Positions 25,203 to 39,789 of a stretch of DNA of 64,000 nt are shown in pieces. The notes below the pieces were generated by a model. It saw only the letters and a list, made by a program, of their open reading frames with translations, was not told the origin of the DNA and did not search any database. The stretch covers positions 10,857,742 through 10,921,741 of the forward strand of contig NC_135565.1 of NCBI RefSeq assembly GCF_964340395.1, written 5' to 3'. The DNA is from Glandiceps talaboti. Its lineage: Eukaryota; Hemichordata; Enteropneusta; Spengelidae. Position numbers and translations under genes: made by a program. Within the stretch, counting starts at the first letter, position 1. Each line of letters begins with the position of its first letter.

Positions 25203-25529
25203 GTGAGTCTGGTATGATTAAGCTGCTGTTGAGTTCTAGGCCTATAATTACATATTCACTAATTAAACATGCCTCCTTTTCCCGCAATAATTAATTTCCC
25301 TGACACATTATTGGGCCATACACTTGAACCCATAAAACATTCGATGCACATTATCTCTTTGTTTCTTTCAAAAAAGCAACAAAACAACCTGTCTAGTGAA
25401 TGTACCTCCATGAATAACCAGAGTAGATTATTCAAATTCAAATTCAATTCGTCCAGATAGGGAACAACTCAATGTCCATATACCTTATAAGGATATGCAG
25501 AGTAATGGTTTTGACTTTCTGTCTGTGTA

Positions 25530-25616
25530 TCAGTCAGTCAGTCAGTCAGTCAGTCTGTCTGTCTGTCTGTCTGTCTGTCAGTCAGTCAGTCAGTCAGTCA
25601 GTCAGTCAGTCAGTCA

Positions 25617-25663
<47 letters not shown>

Positions 25664-25765
25664 GTATGTATGTATGTATGTATGTATGTATGTATGTATG
25701 TATGTATGTATGTATGTATGTATGTATGTATGTATCTATCTCTCTCTCTATCTCGCTCTCCCTCA
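25530..25765 (+). repeat. Compound microsatellite, unit 3
   Basis: Order is CAGT, CTGT, a second CAGT block of about nine repeats, a second CTGT block, ATGT and CTCT. The alternating CAGT/CTGT blocks are an internal duplication not present in unit 2. Confidence 0.95.
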
Positions 25766-26214
25766 TTCCGTCTCTATGTATACATTTATTTGATGATACG
25801 ATTTCTTCAAGTTTAAAACATAAGTAGGACATGATTTTCGATAATTTGATTCGATTTTAGGAATGCGCACTCCAAGTAACAAACGAGACCAATCCTAAAT
25901 ACATCCCACCACTTTCCAAGTAACCAATATCATTATTATGGACCGGTCAGTCTCTTCAGCCTGGGGGGGGGGGGGGGTGGATTCTTAAATTTGGCCTACA
26001 AAAAGTCACTGATCAAAAAGTCCCCTATCTGTAAAACTTAATTCTAAAACATGATGACCCCTCATATATATAATATTCACATGACAGCTATTTTTTGATC
26101 GTGACTGCTTGACTGTCTTGCATCTACTTTATAAGATACCGGGTTAGCACTATCATAATTATAATTATTGACTACACTGGGTAAATATATTCCAAAAGGA
26201 GTTTAATAGCATAT

Positions 26215-26880
26215 TGACAGTGAAAGGTATGGGGGAAACTTTGAGCAAGGAATATGTATATCTCTTATGGGGGGGGGGGGTCCTAGGGTTCTCCACCTAG
26301 AAGCCCTGGAGATTATTTACTCTGAAAATTCAATTTTGAGACTATTCAGGCCCTTTCAGACAATAATCTCCAAGCTTTCCAAGACAGCACCAACATGTAA
26401 AAAGAAAAAATATTTTTTGAAATATTAAGTTTGATAGCATCTTGACAGTAAGAGGTGGGGGAAGAGCTTGAGACTGGGATGTGTACACCTCATGGGGGGG
26501 GGGGGGTTCTAGGGGTCTCCCCTTAGAAGTCCTGGAGGATTTTTACTCTGAAAAGTCAATTTTGAGACTATTCAGACCCTTTCGGACAATAATATCCAAG
26601 CTTTACAAGACAGCACCAACATGTAAAAAGCAACTACACAGGGTTGAAATACTTTTGAAATATACTTTGATAGCATCTTGACAGTAAGAGGTGAAGAGCT
26701 TGACACTGGGATATGTCCACCTCATGTGGGGGTTCCAAGAGGGTCTCCCTCTAGAAGCCCTGGAGGATTTTTACTCTTAAAACCAATTTTTAGGCTATTC
26801 AGACCCTTTCAAGCAATAAGTCAATCCATGCTTTGCAAGACAGCACCATCAAGTATCAGAAACTATTCTTTATAACGTAC
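26215..26880 (+). repeat. ~233-bp subrepeats, three copies (unit 3)
   Basis: Monomers are marked by the 'gagactgggat(g/a)tgt.cacctcatg' phrase and its shorter first version, at about 26,230, 26,475 and 26,708. G-runs (9-13 bases) vary between copies. Confidence 0.85.
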
Positions 26881-29747
26881 ACAGGTTTGAAATATGTACT
26901 TAAACAGTTAAAAGACATCATTATATACATGTAGAAAATGTCAGCACATCAACTGGTAACTTTTATCATTGGTAGGGTAGATTTGGAGTTTAAGGCAATT
27001 TTAGACTACCTTGGCAAACATTTCACATCTTTAAAAAAGACTATCATCTCAAATTTGAATTAGGTGAAAATATTTAAGAAAAGTTTAATACCATTATGAT
27101 AGTGAAAAGGTTGTTGGTGCTTTTGATTGTTGGTTGAATGCATGGGGTGACCTCTGGGGGTGGGGAGTCCTTGGGGGTTTTCCCCTGGCAGATCTGCAGT
27201 TTTTTGCTTCTATTAAGGCAATGTTTAGGTTATTCATAGCCTTTGAGGTAATATTTCCAAACTTCGAATAGCTAACGTAAATGTAAGTTTTAAATGAGTT
27301 TCCAATGTCACGTAAAAATTGCCCCGTAACATTGGTATAGTGGCATTAATATTGCATATATAGTAAAGTCACCGGTATGTTAGAGAACTTTAGGTGGTCA
27401 TACCTAGTGTATAATAGAAACTGCAATCTGATGAGATGTGGTGTTTTGTAGTGTCAATAACATGTAGTGTCCAAAAAAGAAAGTGTATTAATCCTTCTGA
27501 CAAGTTCATAGTGACGAGTACATTTTAGATTAACTTCTTTTATAAACTATCGATGAAGATTACCATTACGAAATCTTCAAGTTAACTTTTACCCCAAAAT
27601 GCAATATAAGTGAAGCACTGATTGTGAAACAGCCAAGCATTTACATGACATGTTCTGTAACTAGTGTGGTCGCTAGGTAATACATGTATATGTATATTTG
27701 TAGTTATAATGCTTGAACTAATAAGTAATATTAAAGAATTCATGTAAGAAACCACATTTCAGACAAGGCTATAGGCAATTGTAGAAAAAGGATTTTTTCT
27801 TCCATCACAATCCAAAACACAATGACCCCCCCCCCATCCACAATTTTGAAAACAGCATAACCCCCTTCTGTAAATTTCAAAAATATGGTGACCCCCTCCA
27901 ACTTCACCGCCCCCCCCCCCCCCCCCACGCCAGCCCGAAGAAAGTGACTGGTCCCTTACATTATTACACTGATATGACTTTGGAGTTAGTAGTAGTGTGC
28001 AAACAAATAAACAAACAGCAATGTGTGAACGCGTCTCTATGAATTGTGCACACCTTTTTATTGCCGACGAGAAATGAAAAAAACACACTCCAGAGTTAAG
28101 TAAGGCATCTTCCTTATATTTTTTATCGATTAGGAACACATGATGCGCATTCATATTTAATATTTGAAACAATATCAACATTCTTCTAATTACTCGTAAC
28201 GTATACATAAATTGCACGTATCTCATCCCAATCTGGCCGTTTGTGTAAGGCCAGTGTATTGCACTATAGTGATCTAGCGTTTTATTATGGTTTTGTTAGT
28301 TTTGGAATATTAAGAGGGAGATAAGATGCACACGGGTAAAGGCTATTTTTTCTTGTTCAGCGCTATGCTGCCGTTGTGTTTTGTCACAACCTGTACCTGT
28401 AATGGAAAGTTCACAGAAACTTCGACAATCGAGTTACAGGCAGTTTGGCTGAACTCTTGAAGTGACGTCAGAAATTTATCAAAGGGACAGTATCAGTGTC
28501 ACTCTCATTCCCAGGTACTGACAAAAAGTAACACAGTGGCCTTATACGGCTAAGTGGGATAAAGCATTAATTTTTGAGACACAGTCAATGATCACATGTT
28601 GAACTTGAATTTGACTTTGATTTTCCGGTTTGTGCATTTTCTCTTTAAATGAATCATATGAGTAAATTGCGTACTACAGATAATTCCGATGGATATTAAG
28701 GAACACACAAACACATCCACCTCTTTTCCACACTTTGCGAATAAATCTTAATGGTGTAATCTATGTGAGACTTGCAGGCATTATAGTGGACTATTAGTAC
28801 TATAGCTCCTAATGTGAATGATGTAACTCTTGTAAATAATTGTTGTTTTACAATAAGGCGTAAAAAATAAGTGAGTGGTTCCGATTACAGTCAATTTTAC
28901 AATAGGTGGGAAAAGGTAGATTCTTTACTTACTTTTTTTATACCTATGTTTTTTTTTTCATATGTGGGTGTCTATTTAAGGTAGTTATGTTTTCCGTTGT
29001 TTTTCATATGGTCTCTGTGTTATTGAATACTTCTCATCAGATGTACAGCCATTACAGATTGGAAGAACAGTTTTATATTGTCTTTTTAAGTTGATGTCAG
29101 TTTCCGCATCCACTATTTCTTGCGAGACTGTACAGTTTTCGCGATTTTATATTATTTTATTCTCAAATTCGAAAAGAGTTTTACGGTCGGCTTGAAAAAC
29201 AACATGGGATCGGGTAACAGGAACCAAACAACATTTTTTGACTAGGCCTAATAACAAATAAGTATAATATATCTAAATTATTGCTTTTTGACATTAAATA
29301 ATAGCAAATAAGTATACACTATTTGGATAGCCTTGGAATACTAAACAGACAATACATGAGCCTTAAGTAAATATTCTTTTTTAAATACAGTATTTTTGAC
29401 CTGTACATTAACATGTGCAGATAGTGATTCATCGCAAGACAGATGATAATTTAATCATTTTGTTCAAGCCATTTATATTTGTGTAAATATTGCCAAACTA
29501 CCTGTAAGATTTCATCTATCCACTCACTCAGGGTTGTACTACTCACAGTGAGAAACAATTGTTAAGGCAAGAGAAAATAAATGTGGTATTCTTTACTTAT
29601 GTTGATTACGTTGTTGGAATACCACATTATTAGAAAAGGCTGAGTATTGAGTCAAATAGTTTAAAGTGAGGAGAAGGGCATCATTGTTAGCACAACTGAA
29701 ATGAGGTTAGTTAGTGCTATAGCCATGGTGACATGTCCGCCCCTGTA

Positions 29748-30050
29748 CATGTATGTATGTATGTATGTATGTATGTATGTATGTATGTATGTATGTATGT
29801 ATGTATGCGTATGTATGTATGTATGTATGTATGTATGTATGTATGTATGTATGTATGTATGTATGTATGTATGTATGCGTGTGTGTGTATGTATGTATGT
29901 ATGTATGTATGTATGTATGTATGTATGTATGTATTTATGCGTGCATACGTGTATGTATGTATGTATGTATGTATGTATGTATGTATGTATGTATGTATGT
30001 ATGTATATGGGTGTATCTGTGTCTGTCTGTCTGTCTGTCTGTCTGCCTGC
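29748..30050 (+). repeat. Expanded (TGTA)n-(TCTG)n microsatellite, unit 3
   Basis: About 260 bp of TGTA is interrupted by GCGT, GTGTGTG and ATTTATGCGTGCATACG, followed by a short TCTG run. The interruptions are shared with unit 4. Confidence 0.95.
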
Positions 30051-30173
30051 CTGTGCGTATTTGTGTGTAAACAACTTAAGGTCACAACCTGCCTGACCGA
30101 TTTAGTATATAAACATAAATTATACTTATGTCAGACTAGTCTAGTGGATAGATATTCAAGTAGTTCTACGTAT

Positions 30174-30259
30174 TGAACGATTGTTAAGTGCATGGCGTGA
30201 CTACATGAAAATTCCATCCATTATAGTGAAAAGGAGAATTCCATCATCTCTTGGTAGAA
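30174..30259 (+). promoter_or_regulatory. Palindromic-pair module P2, unit 3, both sites mutated
   Basis: The sites read TTCTACGTA and TTGGTAGAA. Neither fits TTCNNNGAA, and the changes do not restore pairing with each other. GTATATAAACAT lies upstream. Confidence 0.35.
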
Positions 30260-31311
30260 TTGAATGCACAGGAATTACCCAGGGTTAAAAGTGTGCTCAT
30301 GCGCAATGTAGTTTATCATTATTCATAGCTATGCATACGAAATATGGCTATTTGGGCACAGGCACTGCCAACCGCCATCCTCTCCCTAATATATCAGTCT
30401 CTCACGGGGTTTTAAGGGAACGAGCAGAATGTGCTGCAGGGGAACAATCAAAATGGGAGAGTGGAAGGAAATTCTGGTCGTCTGATGAAAGGGGATCGCG
30501 AAATATTTTGTTTATGATGTGAACCAAACCTCAGGGGCTGTTGTATACCCAGCACGTTTGCAAAGAATATTGCGGCTCTCATACGCAATGATATTTAATT
30601 ATGACAAAATACAGGTGAGAGTCCTTTGCCGTGCAGTCTGAAATCTTGGCAAGAGAATGTTTAAACATTTTTTTATGTAAAGTATAACCATTAAATCACA
30701 GCCATAAATCGCCTCGCCAGACAGTTTGACATAATTAGATATTGACTAGGTTCATTTACTTCTATCTATTTTGGGGTTCTATTTTCTTAACAAATGTGAC
30801 AAATCTTACATCCTAATCTTCAAGTTATGGTTATCTCTTTCACAAACTTACACTTTACAAGTGAAAGTACTGTAAAACAATAATTGTTATCCAAGGTTTT
30901 CAAAACAATGTACTGTTATCAGTTAGATGTAAACAAAGTATCCAAAGTACGGATCTAAAGGTGTTGTAATAGAAAACAAAAGATGCAGTACCTGATTTGA
31001 ATATTCCAACATGTTTGATAGCACCTAGCAAATGGTATATACAGGTAGTGATGTTATTAAATTGAAGACGTAATCTATTCTTAGAAGCTAATTATTGATA
31101 TTTACATATTAAATAACAAGTCACTTTAGTATATTAGAAGACTCATAGGCTTTAGAGTCTATTCAAAATAAGGTTTGACCTTCAACTAATTCCAAGAGAA
31201 GTTAAAATATCAATGAAAATTGCAAAATTATATTACAGACCGCATTTAAGTAATATATATTGACAAATCGTGTCAGCATAATATTTTTATCATAGAATCT
31301 CTTTTTCTCGC

Positions 31312-31384
31312 TATAAACACACTCGGTGAGTCAGTAGTGAGTTTAGTTAAGCTGATGAATATGAATCCCGTACGTACACCATAG
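31312..31384 (+). promoter_or_regulatory. TATA/AP-1 module P3, unit 3
   Basis: TATAAA 31,312, TGAGTCA 31,327-31,333, ATG 31,355. It lies at the boundary where the near-identical duplication ends. Confidence 0.35.
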
Positions 31385-32428
31385 AAGAGTTATATTCATT
31401 GTTTTCAACACATTTTTAAATGATACATGTATATCTGCCCATAGCTCTTGGGAAGATAAAGTACTTATTCACTTTCTTGAAATCATTACAAGCCCCCCTC
31501 CATATAAATGGATGTGTATGTTGCTTCACAAGGATGGCATATAGACGCTGCAGAACATGTTTCACTGGTATTAGTGTAGGGGGGGGGGGGGCAAAGATGT
31601 CGATGGATTGAATTGCGCCTGCCAGCAAAGATTTTGCCAAAGGTTCCCACAGGCACTACATTTATACATCCAAAAAGTCTTCCTCCAGCTGTACCAGTTA
31701 CTCGTCACATAGGATTTATTATCAGATACAGCAAATGGATGGGAAAGGGGGAACATTTGAACCCAATGGACTTGAAATGGCATCTGATTTATATTGTAAT
31801 TAGTTCAAGGTTGGACCATTTTTTCGATAGATTGACTGGTCAATTAAGTCCTGTTCATTTATGCTGACAATCAACGGCCAAACTTCAGTGAAAGCTTCCC
31901 TCTATTGCATGATGTCTCAAAAAATATTTCAATTGTATTGCTGTAAATTAGTGTAATCCTAAAGACTGATAGTATATTAGAATGATCAGTTTCTAAACAG
32001 ATAGATATGTTACTTCTACATGCTACTCCTACTACAGTATAGCAAATTACACGTATTGCAATTAGTCATGCTTCTGTCAAAATGTGATAAGACCACAGTA
32101 CAAACTGGAATTTCCAGCTTTCTATTTGGAAAATAACTTCAAACAAAATACGTGAGCATGGGTCTAGATTTGGACAGTTTTAAGAGGGAGAATATCGAGT
32201 ATCTCATATATGGGCGTTGGAAATGAACGTATTTGTATATTATTATTTTATTCCTGATTGGTCACTATACGAAAAGTCCAATTTACCCACCTTAACCCAA
32301 CCTTTACCCTACCTGTGACAGCTCCCCCCCCCCAGGAGATCACAGTGGGTAAAGTAGTGCCAAAGGTGGAACTTCGTCGCATACCATATTTACACATTCT
32401 CTGCTGAAGCTTTACCCCGGATGGAAAG

Positions 32429-33318
32429 ACGAATACATGGTATCAAATTGACGAATACATGGTATGACAAAATGAACATGCTGACTTGTATGTTACTGTA
32501 CTGTACTGTTGTGAGGTGTGAATCTCATATCTTTGGCAGTGTGAAGTCCTTGAGTCCCTGGGAGCAAAGAACTGTAAAGACTGAAGTCAAGTTCGATTTG
32601 AGAGTAATGAGTTCAAGTCGCTTGAAGCCATTCTAAAATTTAATGGATTTAATTACTATAAAAATATCACTGTGCGATTTACTGTGCAACACTGGATTGT
32701 TGATCTGTGTCATGCACGCTGTTACTGTAATTTCCACGACTCAAAAAAACACTCCTAAATTTCAATGAAATGGAAAAAATACCCCATTTGTACAGGTATA
32801 CATCACAGATTGTAAAATGGATATGTTTAGTCGACATAAACGTTTTAGTTAAGGGCTAAAACAGGAATTGCCTTGGCAGACACCCAAAGCGAAATTTTCA
32901 TTCAGTGCTCATTAATATTCATAAGGATGATAAGACTTTGTCTGACTGTGGACAGAGGTAACCGGTCGGTCATAGTGGTACCATCGAACGATCGAGGCAT
33001 GCCAATGATATATGTTGATATGTTGTTACGACAGGTTAGGGTTAAGTGGTAATTTGTGTTTCCACCTGCTATGGCATATATCACCAATGCAGTGCTGTGC
33101 AGTTCATGAGTACTGTGGCCTCGTGTGTCCTGATAATGCCTAATCGCATGGCAGATGATACTTTGTCCGAGACATTTCTGTTGACAAATGAACATGCTGA
33201 CTTGTATGGTACTGTACTGTTGTGAGCTGTGAATCCAATATTGTTGGCAGGGTTTTGTCCTTGAGTCGTATCGAATATATGGAGTAGGTACTCTTAAAAT
33301 TGAAGTCATGTTCGATTT
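32429..33318 (+). repeat. ~713-bp subrepeat pair (unit 4)
   Basis: Copy of the unit 3 subrepeat pair at an offset of exactly 9,609 bp, with the same private deletion. Confidence 0.75.
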
Positions 33319-34581
33319 GCAAATCGGGGTAGTTTCTTCTGATATTAAAACCAGACAATACTTTGCCTTTAAGATATGGATAAAGAGTGGTGAGGAGACG
33401 ACCATATTGACATTTATGCAGTCACTCTAAATATCTGATAACAAACATTACGAATACAAATAAAAGTAGGAATAGTCCATAGATTTAACCCCCCCCCCAA
33501 CAAAAAAAGCTACCGAAAAGTCACACAGGCTTTTACAACTCTAAAGCTTAAAAAACAGGGTTTTCAGTTTCAAATGACGAAAATAACAAGATTTGAACTA
33601 AATGCCTCCCATAATAGCAAGACAACAGAGTTTTGGGCCTACCCACATTGTTGGAATATTCGCCATAACCATCCGGCCTACACGTTCATTTCCAGTATGC
33701 TACAAGTCACTTAAAATCTTGCGTTTGTTGTTCGCCATCCAATTCACGAATTTGGTTGTAACCTTTAATAAGTACATTAAGTATAGCTAGATGGAGGTAC
33801 AAAATAGTCATGTATTAGCCTAAATCATTAATCTAATCCAGCCTGAAAAGACAACGTCACACACATAAGAAGCACACGCTTACGATTTTGTATATTTAGG
33901 CAGACCCTTGGTCTAATAAATAATTAAAGCTTGTTTTTGAAAACAAAAACCCATTGTGCTTTTCCACCATCTTATTAACAACATTGGCTGTACTGGTACT
34001 TAACATTAGCCTGTATGTGAGTAGTATTGCTTGATTAAGGTGCAAAGTAGTATGACCAAAAGAAAAAAGTATTTTCAGACGGAAATCAACGACAAAGCAA
34101 GCCACACACACCCCGTAATAAAAAACCTTGCCTTATTGTCTTATTTATAACCAGACCTGCAACACTGCATATTATTTCTCTATGTTTGAAAAACGGGTAA
34201 TTTTGTTCTACAATCCACAGTTGCCAAATACCGTTTGATATCTTGGTGCGAGAAGTAATTTTCTTAGTACAAAGGAGCCACCAGTAATTTCAAGGGGGTG
34301 CAGGAAATGGAATTAGGAGAGGGTAACACTTTATTTTGACTACTTTATTGTCTACCTTAGCATTATCAAATCGCTGCTGACAACCAAGTTGCATAAAGTT
34401 AACAGTGTCTTCACATACATATACTGTGGTGGTGGTGGTGGTGGTGGTGGTGGTGGTGGTAGTAGTTGGTGTAATAACCAATAGTTTTAAAGACATTCGG
34501 CATGGTGGCAACGATGGGATAAGTCCAACATCCCTAGCTATGTCTGAGAGCATTTAAACCATGTTTTTTTTGTAATCTGGA

Positions 34582-34811
34582 CCAATCAGAATGTGAGATT
34601 GGTGACAGGTAACGTATAAATCAAACGTATGCTAGCTAATGGCTAGATATATGCGTAGTTCTACGATTTTAACGACTGTAAAATGCATTGAGTGATTACC
34701 AAGAAATTCTGTCCATTATCAAAAAGATAAATTCAGTCACTCTTTCGTAGAATATAAAAAAACACACATGCCCATCTCAGAACGATAGTTCTGAAGGTGG
34801 AGACATGAAAA
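34582..34811 (+). promoter_or_regulatory. Promoter-like module P1, unit 4
   Basis: Identical to unit 3, including the mutated first site (34,659). The second site is at 34,744, TATA at 34,753, ATG at 34,805 and the donor at 34,812. Confidence 0.45.
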
Positions 34812-35138
34812 GTGAGTCTGGTATGATTAAGCTGCTGTTGAGTTCTAGGCCTATAATTACATATTCACTAATTAAACATGCCTCCTTTTCCCGCAATAAT
34901 TAATTTCCCTGACACATTATTGGGCCATACACTTGAACCCATAAAACATTCGATGCACATTATCTCTTTGTTTCTTTCAAAAAAGCAACAAAACAACCTG
35001 TCTAGTGAATGTACCTCCATGAATAACCAGAGTAGATTATTCAAATTCAAATTCAATTCGTCCAGATAGGGAACAACTCAATGTCCATATACCTTATAAG
35101 GATATGCAGAGTAATGGTTTTGACTTTCTGTCTGTGTA

Positions 35139-35225
35139 TCAGTCAGTCAGTCAGTCAGTCAGTCTGTCTGTCTGTCTGTCTGTCTGTCAGTCAGTCAGTC
35201 AGTCAGTCAGTCAGTCAGTCAGTCA

Positions 35226-35272
<47 letters not shown>

Positions 35273-35357
35273 GTATGTATGTATGTATGTATGTATGTAT
35301 GTATGTATGTATGTATGTATGTATGTATCTATCTCTCTCTCTATCTCGCTCTCCCTC
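35139..35357 (+). repeat. Compound microsatellite, unit 4
   Basis: Same block order as unit 3, but the ATGT block is shorter by about 17 bp. Confidence 0.95.
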
Positions 35358-35806
35358 ATTCCGTCTCTATGTATACATTTATTTGATGATACGATTTCTT
35401 CAAGTTTAAAACATAAGTAGGACATGATTTTCGATAATTTGATTCGATTTTAGGAATGCGCACTCCAAGTAACAAACGAGACCAATCCTAAATACATCCC
35501 ACCACTTTCCAAGTAACCAATATCATTATTATGGACCGGTCAGTCTCTTCAGCCTGGGGGGGGGGGGGGGTGGATTCTTAAATTTGGCCTACAAAAAGTC
35601 ACTGATCAAAAAGTCCCCTATCTGTAAAACTTAATTCTAAAACATGATGACCCCTCATATATATAATATTCACATGACAGCTATTTTTTGATCGTGACTG
35701 CTTGACTGTCTTGCATCTACTTTATAAGATACCGGGTTAGCACTATCATAATTATAATTATTGACTACACTGGGTAAATATATTCCAAAAGGAGTTTAAT
35801 AGCATA

Positions 35807-36472
35807 TTGACAGTGAAAGGTATGGGGGAAACTTTGAGCAAGGAATATGTATATCTCTTATGGGGGGGGGGGTCCTAGGGTTCTCCACCTAGAAGCCCTG
35901 GAGATTATTTACTCTGAAAATTCAATTTTGAGACTATTCAGGCCCTTTCAGACAATAATCTCCAAGCTTTCCAAGACAGCACCAACATGTAAAAAGAAAA
36001 AATATTTTTTGAAATATTAAGTTTGATAGCATCTTGACAGTAAGAGGTGGGGGAAGAGCTTGAGACTGGGATGTGTACACCTCATGGGGGGGGGGGGGTT
36101 CTAGGGGTCTCCCCTTAGAAGTCCTGGAGGATTTTTACTCTGAAAAGTCAATTTTGAGACTATTCAGACCCTTTCGGACAATAATATCCAAGCTTTACAA
36201 GACAGCACCAACATGTAAAAAGCAACTACACAGGGTTGAAATACTTTTGAAATATACTTTGATAGCATCTTGACAGTAAGAGGTGAAGAGCTTGACACTG
36301 GGATATGTCCACCTCATGTGGGGGTTCCAAGAGGGTCTCCCTCTAGAAGCCCTGGAGGATTTTTACTCTTAAAACCAATTTTTAGGCTATTCAGACCCTT
36401 TCAAGCAATAAGTCAATCCATGCTTTGCAAGACAGCACCATCAAGTATCAGAAACTATTCTTTATAACGTAC
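35807..36472 (+). repeat. ~233-bp subrepeats, three copies (unit 4)
   Basis: Copy of the unit 3 trimer, differing only in G-run lengths. Confidence 0.85.
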
Positions 36473-39337
36473 ACAGGTTTGAAATATGTACTTAAACAGT
36501 TAAAAGACATCATTATATACATGTAGAAAATGTCAGCACATCAACTGGTAACTTTTATCATTGGTAGGGTAGATTTGGAGTTTAAGGCAATTTTAGACTA
36601 CCTTGGCAAACATTTCACATCTTTAAAAAAGACTATCATCTCAAATTTGAATTAGGTGAAAATATTTAAGAAAAGTTTAATACCATTATGATAGTGAAAA
36701 GGTTGTTGGTGCTTTTGATTGTTGGTTGAATGCATGGGGTGACCTCTGGGGGTGGGGAGTCCTTGGGGGTTTTCCCCTGGCAGATCTGCAGTTTTTTGCT
36801 TCTATTAAGGCAATGTTTAGGTTATTCATAGCCTTTGAGGTAATATTTCCAAACTTCGAATAGCTAACGTAAATGTAAGTTTTAAATGAGTTTCCAATGT
36901 CACGTAAAAATTGCCCCGTAACATTGGTATAGTGGCATTAATATTGCATATATAGTAAAGTCACCGGTATGTTAGAGAACTTTAGGTGGTCATACCTAGT
37001 GTATAATAGAAACTGCAATCTGATGAGATGTGGTGTTTTGTAGTGTCAATAACATGTAGTGTCCAAAAAAGAAAGTGTATTAATCCTTCTGACAAGTTCA
37101 TAGTGACGAGTACATTTTAGATTAACTTCTTTTATAAACTATCGATGAAGATTACCATTACGAAATCTTCAAGTTAACTTTTACCCCAAAATGCAATATA
37201 AGTGAAGCACTGATTGTGAAACAGCCAAGCATTTACATGACATGTTCTGTAACTAGTGTGGTCGCTAGGTAATACATGTATATGTATATTTGTAGTTATA
37301 ATGCTTGAACTAATAAGTAATATTAAAGAATTCATGTAAGAAACCACATTTCAGACAAGGCTATAGGCAATTGTAGAAAAAGGATTTTTTCTTCCATCAC
37401 AATCCAAAACACAATGACCCCCCCCCCATCCACAATTTTGAAAACAGCATAACCCCCTTCTGTAAATTTCAAAAATATGGTGACCCCCTCCAACTTCACC
37501 GCCCCCCCCCCCCCCCACGCCAGCCCGAAGAAAGTGACTGGTCCCTTACATTATTACACTGATATGACTTTGGAGTTAGTAGTAGTGTGCAAACAAATAA
37601 ACAAACAGCAATGTGTGAACGCGTCTCTATGAATTGTGCACACCTTTTTATTGCCGACGAGAAATGAAAAAAACACACTCCAGAGTTAAGTAAGGCATCT
37701 TCCTTATATTTTTTATCGATTAGGAACACATGATGCGCATTCATATTTAATATTTGAAACAATATCAACATTCTTCTAATTACTCGTAACGTATACATAA
37801 ATTGCACGTATCTCATCCCAATCTGGCCGTTTGTGTAAGGCCAGTGTATTGCACTATAGTGATCTAGCGTTTTATTATGGTTTTGTTAGTTTTGGAATAT
37901 TAAGAGGGAGATAAGATGCACACGGGTAAAGGCTATTTTTTCTTGTTCAGCGCTATGCTGCCGTTGTGTTTTGTCACAACCTGTACCTGTAATGGAAAGT
38001 TCACAGAAACTTCGACAATCGAGTTACAGGCAGTTTGGCTGAACTCTTGAAGTGACGTCAGAAATTTATCAAAGGGACAGTATCAGTGTCACTCTCATTC
38101 CCAGGTACTGACAAAAAGTAACACAGTGGCCTTATACGGCTAAGTGGGATAAAGCATTAATTTTTGAGACACAGTCAATGATCACATGTTGAACTTGAAT
38201 TTGACTTTGATTTTCCGGTTTGTGCATTTTCTCTTTAAATGAATCATATGAGTAAATTGCGTACTACAGATAATTCCGATGGATATTAAGGAACACACAA
38301 ACACATCCACCTCTTTTCCACACTTTGCGAATAAATCTTAATGGTGTAATCTATGTGAGACTTGCAGGCATTATAGTGGACTATTAGTACTATAGCTCCT
38401 AATGTGAATGATGTAACTCTTGTAAATAATTGTTGTTTTACAATAAGGCGTAACAAATAAGTGAGTGGTTCCGATTACAGTCAATTTTACAATAGGTGGG
38501 AAAAGGTAGATTCTTTACTTACTTTTTTTATACCTATGTTTTTTTTTTCATATGTGGGTGTCTATTTAAGGTAGTTATGTTTTCCGTTGTTTTTCATATG
38601 GTCTCTGTGTTATTGAATACTTCTCATCAGATGTACAGCCATTACAGATTGGAAGAACAGTTTTATATTGTCTTTTTAAGTTGATGTCAGTTTCCGCATC
38701 CACTATTTCTTGCGAGACTGTACAGTTTTCGCGATTTTATATTATTTTATTCTCAAATTCGAAAAGAGTTTTACGGTCGGCTTGAAAAACAACATGGGAT
38801 CGGGTAACAGGAACCAAACAACATTTTTTGACTAGGCCTAATAACAAATAAGTATAATATATCTAAATTATTGCTTTTTGACATTAAATAATAGCAAATA
38901 AGTATACACTATTTGGATAGCCTTGGAATACTAAACAGACAATACATGAGCCTTAAGTAAATATTCTTTTTTAAATACAGTATTTTTGACCTGTACATTA
39001 ACATGTGCAGATAGTGATTCATCGCAAGACAGATGATAATTTAATCATTTTGTTCAAGCCATTTATATTTGTGTAAATATTGCCAAACTACCTGTAAGAT
39101 TTCATCTATCCACTCACTCAGGGTTGTACTACTCACAGTGAGAAACAATTGTTAAGGCAAGAGAAAATAAATGTGGTATTCTTTACTTATGTTGATTACG
39201 TTGTTGGAATACCACATTATTAGAAAAGGCTGAGTATTGAGTCAAATAGTTTAAAGTGAGGAGAAGGGCATCATTGTTAGCACAACTGAAATGAGGTTAG
39301 TTAGTGCTATAGCCATGGTGACATGTCCGCCCCTGTA

Positions 39338-39680
39338 CATGTATGTATGTATGTATGTATGTATGTATGTATGTATGTATGTATGTATGTATGTATGTAT
39401 GTATGTATGTATGTATGCGTATGTATGTATGTATGTATGTATGTATGTATGTACGTATGTATGTATGTATGTATGTATGTATGTATGTATGTATGTATGT
39501 ATGCGTGTGTGTGTATGTATGTATGTATGTATGTATGTATGTATGTATGTATGTATTTATGCGTGCATACGTGTATGTATGTATGTATGTATGTATGTAT
39601 GTATGTATGTATGTATGTATGTATGTATGTATATGGGTGTATCTGTGTCTGTCTGTCTGTCTGTCTGTCTGCCTGCCTGT
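39338..39680 (+). repeat. Expanded (TGTA)n-(TCTG)n microsatellite, unit 4
   Basis: Same interruption pattern as unit 3 but about 36 bp longer in total, with one extra variant (TGTACGTATG at 39,451). This is the main length difference between the two near-identical blocks. Confidence 0.95.
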
Positions 39681-39789
39681 GCGTATTTGTGTGTAAACAA
39701 CTTAAGGTCACAACCTGCCTGACCGATTTAGTATATAAACATAAATTATACTTATGTCAGACTAGTCTAGTGGATAGATATTCAAGTAG

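Larger units (their letters stand above)
21895..31340 (+). repeat. Near-identical duplicated block, copy 1
   Basis: From about 21,895 this block matches the sequence 9,609 bp downstream almost perfectly. Upstream of 21,895 the two sequences differ visibly (for example CATGACAAGCCCCCCCCCC at 21,876 against CATTACAAGCCCCCCTCC at 31,484), which sets the left limit. The right limit is where GTTAAGCTGATG (31,347) differs from GCTAAGCTGATG in the partner. Confidence 0.85.
22801..32410 (+). repeat. Array unit 3
   Basis: Unit 3 is the near-identical partner of unit 4 (offset 9,609 bp on the left, 9,590-9,626 bp after microsatellite length changes). The first TTCNNNGAA site of its promoter module is mutated (TTCTACGAT at 25,050), and both sites of the downstream palindromic-pair module are altered (TTCTACGTA, TTGGTAGAA). 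A stretch near 15,050-15,090 of unit 2 is missing around 24,760, leaving CATTATCAAATCGC. Confidence 0.9.

Noticed and set aside
29661-30096. Long open frames on both strands in the tetranucleotide repeats
   Set aside because: They follow from the 4-bp periodicity lacking stop codons and carry only CMYV/IHTY- or LSVC/TDRQ-type repeats.
30479-30510. CTGATGA followed by CGAAA, resembling a hammerhead core
   Set aside because: The bases between the two core parts cannot form stem II, and unit 6 has lost the GAA part (CACAAAATA).
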